A stretch of DNA of 42,574 nt from Scatosoma sp045654025 (GTDB taxonomy: Bacteria > Bacillota > Clostridia > Christensenellales > Borkfalkiaceae), in the NCBI GenBank assembly GCA_045654025.1, contig JAZOMO010000010.1, forward strand, positions 1 through 42,574, given 5' to 3'. Under the pieces are notes generated by a model. It was not told where the DNA came from. It made no database searches and worked only from the letters and a program-made list of their open reading frames with translations. Made by a program: the position numbers and the translations under genes. The first letter of the stretch is position 1. Each line of letters opens with the position of its first letter. Shown here in pieces: positions 31,378-38,188 of this stretch.

Positions 31378-32349
31378 ATGGATGCTTTATTCGAAATGAT
31401 TAAAAACGTGCTGGTGTTCGTTGCGTTGGCGATACCCGGCTTCTTGCTGGTCAAGACGAAGGTGCTCAGCCACGAACAATCGGGCGCGCTTTCCAAGATT
31501 TTGATGTACGTCGGTATGCCGTTCATGATTATCAACAGCACGATCCACAAGGTGGATTTTTCCAAGCCTGAGCTGTGGGCGGTAATGGGGATTGCGGCGG
31601 CGGTTGGCGTAGGCTTTACGTTGGCGATGTTCTTCGTTTCCAAGCCTGCAACGGCGATGGAGCGCGAAGAAAAAACGCGTGGGATGATGCGCTTTTGTTC
31701 GGTGTTCTCCAACAACGGGTTCATCGGCTTGCCTCTTGCGGAGGCGGTGTTTGCTAACTACCCCAACCTTTATATGGTGGTGGTTATCATCAACATCATC
31801 ACGAACATCTTGATGTATACGCTGGGTATTTACCTCGTATCGGGCGATAAGAAATTGATGAGCTGGAAAAAGGCTGTGCTCAACCCCGTGTTGATCGGCT
31901 TTATCGTCGGCGTTATCTGCAACCTGCTGGGCATGAAGGGCAATACGGATTTGAAGCCTGTCACCGACTTTATCGGCTACCTCAACGGCTTGGTTGTTCC
32001 CATTTCCATGATGATTTTGGGTATGAAGATGGGCGGCGTAAAGTTCCTGAACCTGTTCAAGTCCTGGAAGACCTACTACGTATCCGCGTTAAAGTTGGTG
32101 GTATTCCCCATGGTCATCGTTGGTATTTTGTTCGCTTGCAGAGCAATCTTCGGGGGTAGCCTCTTCGGCTTTGATATGATTGTGGGTGTGTTTATCGCCA
32201 TCGGTACGCCGACCGCAGGGCTTGCCTCTGCTTTCTCCGATCACTATAACGGCGATACGGAAAACGCAGTTGCGTTCACGCTGGGTACGACCATTTTGTG
32301 CGTTGCGACCATTCCTCTTCTGTACTGGTTAATCAACGCCTTATTATAA
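31378..32349 (+). CDS. AEC family transporter (auxin efflux carrier type)
   Basis: A 323-residue membrane protein with about ten hydrophobic segments. It matches the AEC family (FSNNGFIGLPLAEAVF, LNGLVVPISMMILGMKMGG, IGTPTAGLASAFSDHYNGD). Bacterial members export or exchange small organic acids such as malate. It stands between spoVAC and spoVAD but has its own promoter and terminator and no sporulation signature, so it is probably expressed in growing cells. TAGGAG lies upstream of the ATG. Confidence 0.9.
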   Translation: MDALFEMIKNVLVFVALAIPGFLLVKTKVLSHEQSGALSKILMYVGMPFMIINSTIHKVDFSKPELWAVMGIAAAVGVGFTLAMFFVSKPATAMEREEKTRGMMRFCSVFSNNGFIGLPLAEAVFANYPNLYMVVVIINIITNILMYTLGIYLVSGDKKLMSWKKAVLNPVLIGFIVGVICNLLGMKGNTDLKPVTDFIGYLNGLVVPISMMILGMKMGGVKFLNLFKSWKTYYVSALKLVVFPMVIVGILFACRAIFGGSLFGFDMIVGVFIAIGTPTAGLASAFSDHYNGDTENAVAFTLGTTILCVATIPLLYWLINALL

Positions 32350-32366
32350 GAATTATTAACGTGAAG

Positions 32367-32395
32367 AAATCACGCCGTTTGGCGTGATTTTTTTT
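32367..32395 (+). terminator. terminator of the AEC transporter
   Basis: Stem AAATCACGCC/GGCGTGATTT with a GTTT loop, followed by a T-run to 32395. Confidence 0.88.
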
Positions 32396-32425
32396 GTATA
32401 AGAAAGCCCGCTTTTGGCGATACTG
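32396..32425 (+). promoter_or_regulatory. candidate sigma-G promoter of spoVAD
   Basis: GTATA (32396-32400), an 18-bp spacer and GATACTG (32419-32425), with two mismatches to CATNHTA. The -35 begins at the base after the terminator T-run. The predicted start is near 32432, the first base of the spoVAD ATG. Confidence 0.5.
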
Positions 32426-32431
32426 TAAGCG

Positions 32432-33448
32432 ATGAAAGGGCATACGGTACAATTTCAAAACAAGCCGAGGATTATCGCAACGGGCACGATTGCAGGCCCG
32501 AAGGAGTGCGCGGGTGTGGTGGGTAATTTCGTGGATAAAGCGCTCTCCGACGATACCTTTGGGGAGGACACTTACGAAAAGGCGGAATGTAAAATGCTGA
32601 CCTTTGCCGTGCGCAAGGCGATTGAAAACGGCGACCTTACCGAGGATGATATCGACATGTTGGTGTCGGGGGATTTGCTGAACCAAATCATCTCAGCATC
32701 CTTTACGGCAAGAGATTTTGACTTTCCCTTTTTAGGCGTGTACAGCGCGTGCGCAACCATGGCGGAGAGTATGGCGGTTGCCGCCACTTTGGTGGACGGC
32801 GGCTATATCCGTCGGGCGGTGGCGGCGACGGGCAGCCACTTTTCCTCGGCAGAGCGTCAGTACCGATACCCCTTGGAACTGGGCAATACCCGCCCTCCGC
32901 AAGCGCAATGGACGGTGACGGGGGCAGGGGCGGCTGTGATTGAAGGCGGTCAGGGGGAAGGCGTGAAAAAGTCCCCGATTGCAATCACGGGCGCGACCTT
33001 TGGCAGAGTGGTCGATTACGGCATCACAGACGTCAATAACATGGGCGCGGCAATGGCGCCTGCGGCGGCAGATACCATTTTGACCCATCTGCAGGACACG
33101 GGTAGAGAGGCAGAGTATTACGACCTCATCGTGACGGGGGATTTGGGGGCGCTGGGTAGCCGTTTACTCAAAGACCTTCTGTGGGAAAAGGGAGTGGATA
33201 TTGAGAAAAACCACGTCGATTGCGGCGAAATTATCTACAACGTCGTCGAGGACGAATTTCAAGGCGGCAGCGGCGCAGGGTGTTCTGCCGTCGTGTTCAA
33301 CGCCTACCTTTACGAAAAGTTGAAACGGGGGGAGTTGCGTAGGGTATTGCTTGCGGCGACGGGTGCGCTCCTTTCCACCGTATCAAGCGGCCAAGGGGAG
33401 AGTATCCCCTGCATCTGCCACGCCGTGAGTATCGAAAGAGAAGAATAG
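32432..33448 (+). CDS. spoVAD: stage V sporulation protein AD
   Basis: A 338-residue soluble protein with a thiolase-like fold. It has GVYSACATMAESMAVAA, GSHFSSAERQYRYPLELGNTRPPQAQWTVTGAGA (landmarks) and the FGRVVDYGITDVNNMGAAMAPAA block. SpoVAD binds dipicolinic acid at the forespore inner membrane and works with SpoVAC and SpoVAE. The ATG at 32432 is the first possible start (an in-frame TAA lies two codons upstream) and has no Shine-Dalgarno sequence. With the promoter just upstream, a leaderless mRNA is likely. It ends at a terminator rather than running into spoVAE. Confidence 0.94.
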   Translation: MKGHTVQFQNKPRIIATGTIAGPKECAGVVGNFVDKALSDDTFGEDTYEKAECKMLTFAVRKAIENGDLTEDDIDMLVSGDLLNQIISASFTARDFDFPFLGVYSACATMAESMAVAATLVDGGYIRRAVAATGSHFSSAERQYRYPLELGNTRPPQAQWTVTGAGAAVIEGGQGEGVKKSPIAITGATFGRVVDYGITDVNNMGAAMAPAAADTILTHLQDTGREAEYYDLIVTGDLGALGSRLLKDLLWEKGVDIEKNHVDCGEIIYNVVEDEFQGGSGAGCSAVVFNAYLYEKLKRGELRRVLLAATGALLSTVSSGQGESIPCICHAVSIEREE

Positions 33449-33460
33449 TTAAATGCTTTG

Positions 33461-33488
33461 GGGAACGCATAAAAGGGCGTTCCTTTTT
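33461..33488 (+). terminator. terminator of spoVAD
   Basis: Stem GGAACGC/GCGTTCC (33462-33468 with 33477-33483), followed by T5. It contains the -35 element of the spoVAE promoter. Confidence 0.75.
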
Positions 33489-33496
33489 GCATACTG
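33467..33496 (+). promoter_or_regulatory. candidate sigma-G promoter of spoVAE
   Basis: GCATA (33467-33471), an 18-bp spacer and CATACTG (33490-33496), with one mismatch to GHATR-N18-CATNHTA. The -35 lies inside the terminator hairpin. The predicted start is near 33503, so the leader is only about 12 nt. Confidence 0.62.
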
Positions 33497-33514
33497 TGTG
33501 TGGAGGAAAGTGGT

Positions 33515-33898
33515 ATGTATGCAGAACTGTTAGAGCTGCTTTTAGGTTTTGTAAAAGCGTTTGTCGTAGGGGGCTTGATATGCGCAGTTGCGCAGGTGGT
33601 CATCAATTTTACCGACCTGACGGCAGGGAAGATTTTGGTAATGTTTCTGGTCATCGGTGTGGTGTTGCAGGGCTTGGGCTTGTACCAACCGCTGGTGGAT
33701 TTTGCGGGCGCGGGCGCAACCGTACCGATTAGCGGTTTCGGCTACCTTTTGGCAAACGGAGCAATGAAAGGGGCAGAGCAGGGTTGGTTTGGCGCAGTGA
33801 CGGGCTCGTTTGCCGCCGCGGCGGCAGGCATTTCCGCCGCCATTATTTTCTCGCTAATCATGGCGTTCTTGTTTAAAGCCAAAACGAAGAAGAATTAA
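33515..33898 (+). CDS. spoVAE: stage V sporulation protein AE
   Basis: A 127-residue membrane protein with about four hydrophobic segments and the SpoVA landmark AGAGATVPISGFGYLLANGAMKG, shared with SpoVAC. It is part of the dipicolinate channel complex. GGAGG lies 8 nt before the ATG at 33515; an in-frame GTG at 33500 is less likely. No spoVAA, AB or AF genes are seen, so this is the minimal C-D-E set known from Clostridium. Confidence 0.92.
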   Translation: MYAELLELLLGFVKAFVVGGLICAVAQVVINFTDLTAGKILVMFLVIGVVLQGLGLYQPLVDFAGAGATVPISGFGYLLANGAMKGAEQGWFGAVTGSFAAAAAGISAAIIFSLIMAFLFKAKTKKN

Positions 33899-33922
33899 AA
33901 GAGCCTTTTAGGCTCTTTTTTA
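33897..33922. terminator. bidirectional terminator
   Basis: Hairpin AAAAGAGCC/GGCTCTTTTT between convergent spoVAE and yunB. Confidence 0.85.
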
Positions 33923-33946
33923 TCGTTTCAAAACTTTGTTTGTGAT

Positions 33947-34633
33947 TTACAGGGGCAGTTTGTTGCCGAAAATGTCCGTCTGTAAAAAGGTGTCGGGGAC
34001 TTTGCCGACGATGACGAACTCTCCCACCAAAATCTCCGTGACCACGGCGAAATTTTCCGTGCGCGAGGGCATGACGATGCTGATGTCCGCAATCACGTTT
34101 AGGTAGATGCTGTGCTTGGTTTGGTTGATACCCACGCTCTCGAACGCTGAGGTAAAGTCGCAGGAAACGGAGCTGACGGGAATGATCCGAAATGGGATAG
34201 GCGGTCCTAAGCCAGCAAACGCCTCTATCCCCGTCAACGCCCCCAAGGGGATGGGGATGCCGTTGAGGCTGAGGCTCTTGAGGTTGGATTGCGAAATGGA
34301 CGCCGTGTCGCGTGCAATCTTGTTGATTTTTAGGGCGTTTGCCGATACGGCAACGATGTTGCCCGTCGCATCCCTCTCTACGTACACCAAATCCTCGTAG
34401 CGTAAATCGTCTGAAAGTGTGTAATACACCGCATCGTTGACGGCGACCGTCGTCGATGCGCGCATGGTCGCCTCGCTAATCGAGATGAGCACCCGTCGTA
34501 CGTTCCTTTGAAAGTAGAAAAAGAGGATTAAGACGACGGCGAGAATGGAAAGCAAGATTGCAAGCAACCGTTTTCCGCGCCGTACTCGGCGTTTTTTGGC
34601 AGGGTATTTAGGCAGGTCGTAGGTCGGTTTCAT
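33947..34633 (-). CDS. yunB: sporulation protein YunB
   Basis: A 228-residue protein with a basic N terminus (KKRRVRRGKR), one membrane segment (about 23-41) and an extracytoplasmic domain. Landmarks of the Spore_YunB family are VNDAVYYTLSDDLRYEDLVYVERDATGNIVAVSANALKINKIARD (partial) and GIPIPLGALTGIEAFAGLGPPIPFRI. In Bacillus it is a mother-cell gene needed for proper spores. Its start overlaps the murG stop by 4 bp (ATGA), so it is coupled to a cell-wall gene. Confidence 0.9.
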   Translation of the reverse strand: MKPTYDLPKYPAKKRRVRRGKRLLAILLSILAVVLILFFYFQRNVRRVLISISEATMRASTTVAVNDAVYYTLSDDLRYEDLVYVERDATGNIVAVSANALKINKIARDTASISQSNLKSLSLNGIPIPLGALTGIEAFAGLGPPIPFRIIPVSSVSCDFTSAFESVGINQTKHSIYLNVIADISIVMPSRTENFAVVTEILVGEFVIVGKVPDTFLQTDIFGNKLPL

Positions 34634-35685
34634 TTTTGGAATAAACAGCCTTTTATGGCTTGCGCGGCGGCGGTCGTTCCCGATTGATAGGGGGCGCGCA
34701 ACAGCGCCTCGTACAGCGCCGTATCGTGTAGCGTTTCCTCTATCTTTTCAGGAAGGCGGTCAAGCTGATTTTGGGGCAAGACGTGGCAGAGCCCACGGTG
34801 TAAAAAGTACGCCGCGTTCTCCTTTTGATCCCCCCTCGTTTGCCCCTCTAAGGGGACAAAGAGGGCGGGCTTTTTGAGGGCAATTGTCTCGAATACCGCC
34901 CCTGCGCCAGAACGTGATATGATGAGGTCAGCGGCGGCGTAAACCCCACCCATGTCTTCGATGAATTCCACCTGCCGATAGTTTTTTAGGTTGCTTTCCA
35001 CTGTATTGCCCCTGCCACAGACGTGAATGAGATAGTACTGCTTGCAAAGGGTAGGGGCGTGTTTTCGTACCGCCTCGTTTAAGGCGGCGCTACCACTGCC
35101 TCCACCGAAGATTAAAAGGACTGTTTTCTGTGTGTTTTCCGCCCAAATTTTTCTTGCCTCGGCGGGGTTTCGCCCGAACAAGCTACTGCGTAGCGGCTGT
35201 CCGCAGTATCGCCCGTTTCGAAATTTCTCTGCCGTTTCTGGGAAGGCGGTAAGGACCTGCTTGCACCGTCTTTGCATCAGGCGGTTGGCAAGTCCAGGGC
35301 TTAAGTCGCTCTCGTGTGAGATGCAGGGAATTTTCAGCCCCGATGCGGCAAGCACAACGGGCAGAGAAACGTAGCCGCCCTTCGAAAATACGAGGTCGGG
35401 ACGGATTTCTTTCAGCGCTTTTTTTACCTTCCTGACGGCGGCAAGCAAGCGGACGGGAATGGCGAGGTTGTTTTTTATCGCGCCAAGGCTACCCCCTCGT
35501 TTAAGCTTGGGGGTATCAAAGCAAAAATAGGGGAGCTTTAACGGCGCGATGATATTCCGTTCGATACCGTTTGTTCCGAAATAATATAGGTCGTATGCGC
35601 CCGTTTGTTGTAATGCCTCGATGATGGCAACGTTTGGCAGGACGTGCCCTGCGCTGCCGCCGCCCGTAAATACAATTTTTTTCAT
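34630..35685 (-). CDS. murG: UDP-GlcNAc:lipid I N-acetylglucosaminyltransferase
   Basis: A 351-residue GT28 glycosyltransferase that makes lipid II at the inner face of the membrane. Motifs are GGGSAGHVLPN near the N terminus, VFSKGGYVSLP, ISHESDLSPGLANR, FGGGSGSAALN and a DLIISRSGAGAVFE plus PLEGQTRGDQKENA nucleotide site. Since a complete dcw cluster is not here, it may be a second, sporulation-linked MurG; its partner is yunB. The only Shine-Dalgarno-like sequence (AGGCGG, 9 nt upstream) lies in the 3' arm of the preceding terminator hairpin. Confidence 0.93.
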   Translation of the reverse strand: MKKIVFTGGGSAGHVLPNVAIIEALQQTGAYDLYYFGTNGIERNIIAPLKLPYFCFDTPKLKRGGSLGAIKNNLAIPVRLLAAVRKVKKALKEIRPDLVFSKGGYVSLPVVLAASGLKIPCISHESDLSPGLANRLMQRRCKQVLTAFPETAEKFRNGRYCGQPLRSSLFGRNPAEARKIWAENTQKTVLLIFGGGSGSAALNEAVRKHAPTLCKQYYLIHVCGRGNTVESNLKNYRQVEFIEDMGGVYAAADLIISRSGAGAVFETIALKKPALFVPLEGQTRGDQKENAAYFLHRGLCHVLPQNQLDRLPEKIEETLHDTALYEALLRAPYQSGTTAAAQAIKGCLFQK

Positions 35686-35732
35686 AAAAAAATACCGCCT
35701 AATATCATATTATATCCATGTCATAGGCGGTA
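35686..35732 (-). terminator. terminator of the HTH gene, abutting murG
   Basis: Stem TACCGCCTA/TAGGCGGTA (35693-35701 with 35724-35732), followed on the minus strand by T7 that runs into the murG ATG at 35685. The 22-nt loop contains TATAAT (35709-35714, minus strand). Confidence 0.75.
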
Positions 35733-35745
35733 TATTCGTTGTGTA

Positions 35746-36138
35746 TTACAATAAGGGGAGCAAAACGCTGTCGGGGTCTTCGTCTTCGGCAAGTTCAAGC
35801 AGTTCGTCTTCCGTCGGTTTATATTCGGCGGCGAGCTTTTCTCGTGCCTGTAAAAACCGTTCTTCGGGTTGGTGACAATAGGCGATTTCCAGCCCGTCCA
35901 TCGCCGCAAGATATTCCTCGTTCGTCATGAAATTGACGGGTAAGCGGTACTGGTCGGGCAGGGCGATACCACCGTTTCGACCTCGGGTGATTTCCAAAGG
36001 AACGGCAGTTTTTAACGCCTCGATGTATCGGTACACCGTGCGCGAGGAGAGCTTGTATTTTTTACAAAAATAAGCGGCGCTCAATTTTCTTTTTTGCAAC
36101 AGCTCAAATAACATATCCAAGATGATTTTCAGTTTCAT
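35746..36138 (-). CDS. small HTH transcriptional regulator
   Basis: A 130-residue protein. The N-terminal 55 residues form a helix-turn-helix of the HTH_11/DeoR type (LSAAYFCKKYKLSSRTVYRYIEALKTAVPLEI, landmarks) with a GRNGGIALP wing. This is the N terminus usual in YafY-type WYL regulators, but no WYL domain follows. Instead there is a short helical region and an acidic tail (ELAEDEDPDS). It is divergent from tyrS, and their promoters share an inverted repeat, so it may regulate itself or tyrS. The ligand is unknown. Confidence 0.78.
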   Translation of the reverse strand: MKLKIILDMLFELLQKRKLSAAYFCKKYKLSSRTVYRYIEALKTAVPLEITRGRNGGIALPDQYRLPVNFMTNEEYLAAMDGLEIAYCHQPEERFLQAREKLAAEYKPTEDELLELAEDEDPDSVLLPLL

Positions 36139-36159
36139 TTCGCACCTACCTTTGGGGAT

Positions 36160-36188
36160 ATTATATGATACAGGCGGGCGTTTGTCAA
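36160..36188 (-). promoter_or_regulatory. sigma-A promoter of the HTH regulator
   Basis: The minus strand reads a perfect TTGACA (36183-36188), a 17-bp spacer and a perfect TATAAT (36160-36165). Confidence 0.85.
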
Positions 36189-36228
36189 GTTTTTGCTGTC
36201 AAATAATTACTCTCAAACGCTTGACAAA
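36181..36228. promoter_or_regulatory. 9-bp inverted repeat between divergent promoters
   Basis: TTTGTCAAG (36182-36190) and CTTGACAAA (36220-36228) are perfect inverted repeats. They contain the two divergent -35 elements and place them symmetrically about 31 bp apart. Part of the symmetry follows from two consensus -35 boxes facing apart, but the match extends beyond the hexamers. Confidence 0.55.
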
Positions 36229-36249
36229 ATGGACAAAATATAGTATATT
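36221..36249 (+). promoter_or_regulatory. sigma-A promoter of tyrS
   Basis: TTGACA (36221-36226), a 17-bp spacer and TATATT (36244-36249). The leader is about 38 nt, too short for a T-box. Confidence 0.82.
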
Positions 36250-36293
36250 AAAGCAAGGCTTTAACAAGTCTTTAACAACAAGGAGAAATTATT

Positions 36294-37490
36294 ATGGCAA
36301 AAAACGTAATGGATACGCTGAGAGAACGTGGCTTTATCAAACAGACGGTGTATGAAGAAGAGCTGTATGAAAAGCTTGGAAAAGAGAGCGTACCTTTCTA
36401 TATCGGTTTCGATCCCACGGCAGATTCCCTGCACGTTGGGCACTTTATGCAGCTGATTGCGATGCACCACATGCAGCAGGCTGGGCACAAGCCCATCATC
36501 CTCATCGGCGGCGGTACGGCAATGGTCGGCGACCCCTCCGGCAGAACGGATATGCGTAGCATGATGACCAAGGAAACGATCCGCCACAACGTCGAATGTT
36601 TCAAAAAGCAGATGTCGAAGTTCATCAGCTTTGAGGGCGAAAATGCGGCGATCATCCTGGACAACGGCGACTGGTTGCTTGGGTTAAACTACGTGGACTT
36701 CCTGCGTGAAATCGGCGCGCACTTCTCCGTCAACAGAATGTTGTCGGCGGAATGCTTTAAACAGCGTTTGGAGAGAGGGCTTTCCTTCCTTGAATTCAAC
36801 TACATGCTGATGCAGGCGTACGACTTCTTGTACCTGCACCAAAACTACAACTGCTCGTTAGAGCTTGGCGGCGACGACCAGTGGAGCAATATCCTTGCCG
36901 GCGCAAACCTCATCCGTGTCAAGGAACAAAAGCCTGCGTTTGCGATGACCTTCACGCTTTTGACGACCTCGGACGGCAAGAAGATGGGCAAGACTGCAAA
37001 GGGCGCAGTTTGGCTGGACGAAAACAAGACGACCCCGTACGAGTTCTATCAATACTGGCGCAATACCGCAGACGAGGACGTTGAGAAGTGCATGATGCTG
37101 CTCACCTTCCTGCCTGTGGAACAGATTAAGGAGCTTTGCGCGCACCGTGACGAGCGTATCAACAAGGCAAAGGAAGTCTTGGCGTTCGAGCTGACCAAAG
37201 AGGTGCACGGCGAAGAGGCGGCGAAGCTTGCGGAAAGCCAAGCGAAAGCGGCGTTCGGCGGCGGCGATGCGGAGCTTTTGACGAAAGAGGTTTCGGGCGT
37301 TGCTACGGTCGTGGACGTAATGGTGGCGGCTGGGATTGCAAAATCCAAGGGCGAAGCGCGCCGTTTGATTGAACAGGGCGGCGTTTCCGTGGACGAAAAC
37401 AAGGTGTCCGACGTGAATATGCCCGTGCCTAATGCAGAATTCGTTCTGCACAAAGGCAAAAAGGTGCACGTTAAAATTTTGGTGAAATAA
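36294..37490 (+). CDS. tyrS: tyrosine--tRNA ligase
   Basis: A 398-residue class I synthetase that charges tRNA-Tyr. The HIGH motif is HVGH at residues 47-50, the tyrosine pocket is in GFDPTADSLHVGH and GGDDQW, and the KMSKS motif is KMGKT. The C-terminal S4 RNA-binding domain is present (KSKGEARRLIEQGGVSVDENKV, landmarks). Length and the KMGKT form fit the TyrZ-like branch. AAGGAG lies 9 nt before the ATG. Unlike most Firmicute tyrS genes it has no T-box leader. Confidence 0.96.
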   Translation: MAKNVMDTLRERGFIKQTVYEEELYEKLGKESVPFYIGFDPTADSLHVGHFMQLIAMHHMQQAGHKPIILIGGGTAMVGDPSGRTDMRSMMTKETIRHNVECFKKQMSKFISFEGENAAIILDNGDWLLGLNYVDFLREIGAHFSVNRMLSAECFKQRLERGLSFLEFNYMLMQAYDFLYLHQNYNCSLELGGDDQWSNILAGANLIRVKEQKPAFAMTFTLLTTSDGKKMGKTAKGAVWLDENKTTPYEFYQYWRNTADEDVEKCMMLLTFLPVEQIKELCAHRDERINKAKEVLAFELTKEVHGEEAAKLAESQAKAAFGGGDAELLTKEVSGVATVVDVMVAAGIAKSKGEARRLIEQGGVSVDENKVSDVNMPVPNAEFVLHKGKKVHVKILVK

Positions 37491-37496
37491 AAAAGC

Positions 37497-37520
37497 GGCA
37501 GGGACTCCCTGCCCTTTTTT
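37497..37520 (+). terminator. terminator of tyrS
   Basis: Stem GGCAGGG/CCCTGCC with an ACT loop, then C and T6. No promoter is evident between it and yigZ 14 bp later, so readthrough or an internal promoter must serve the next genes. Confidence 0.8.
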
Positions 37521-37533
37521 CGTAATAGGTGGT

Positions 37534-38166
37534 ATGGAAAAAGCTATTTTAACCGTTTACGGACGGACAGAAACGGAAAAAGTCATCGAAAAATCCCGAT
37601 TTCTTACCTATTCGCAACACGTGGAAAGTGAGGAAGAGGCGCGGGCGTTTATCGCAGAAATCCGCGCGGCGCATCCCTTTGCGACCCATTGTTGCTTTGC
37701 GTTCGTTGCCGATAAAATCGGCAATTTGCAACGCTTTTCCGACGACGGCGAGCCGCAGGGTACGGCTGGCGTTCCCATTTTAGACGTCCTGAAAAACAAG
37801 AAACTGTTTGAAACCGCCGTGGCGGTGGTGCGGTATTTTGGCGGGATTAAGCTGGGCGCAGGCGGCCTCGTGCGGGCGTATTCTTCGTCGGCGGCGGAAA
37901 ACCTTGCGGCGGCGGATATCCGTAGCCTCGAAATGTGTATCGAGCTTGCCATCGAGGTGGACTATACGGGCATTGACAGCGTGCAGAAATACTTTTCAAA
38001 CCATCCCTGCACGGTGCTCTCCTCCGACTACGGCGCGAAGGTGCTGTTCACGGTTGCCGTGAAAAAGACAGAGGTGGACGGGTTTGAAAAAGACCTCGTC
38101 GATTATATGCAGGGGCGTATAGAGGTCGAACGAATGGGGGAATATTACAGCTTGTTTGCCTTATAA
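37534..38166 (+). CDS. yigZ: YigZ/IMPACT family protein
   Basis: A 210-residue protein with the UPF0029/IMPACT fold: KSRFLTYSQHVESEEEA, HCCFAF, the signature FSDDGEPQGTAGVPILDVL and VVRYFGGIKLGAGGLVRAYS. The C-terminal DUF1949 domain follows. The biochemical role is unsettled; IMPACT relatives modulate translation. It is the first of four closely spaced same-strand genes. Confidence 0.9.
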   Translation: MEKAILTVYGRTETEKVIEKSRFLTYSQHVESEEEARAFIAEIRAAHPFATHCCFAFVADKIGNLQRFSDDGEPQGTAGVPILDVLKNKKLFETAVAVVRYFGGIKLGAGGLVRAYSSSAAENLAAADIRSLEMCIELAIEVDYTGIDSVQKYFSNHPCTVLSSDYGAKVLFTVAVKKTEVDGFEKDLVDYMQGRIEVERMGEYYSLFAL

Positions 38167-38188
38167 GATATAGGGATTAGGGTGGAAA

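Noticed and set aside
36190..36293. T-box leader of tyrS
   Set aside because: The promoter at 36221-36249 leaves only about 38 nt of leader, with no specifier stem or antiterminator and no conserved T-box sequence.
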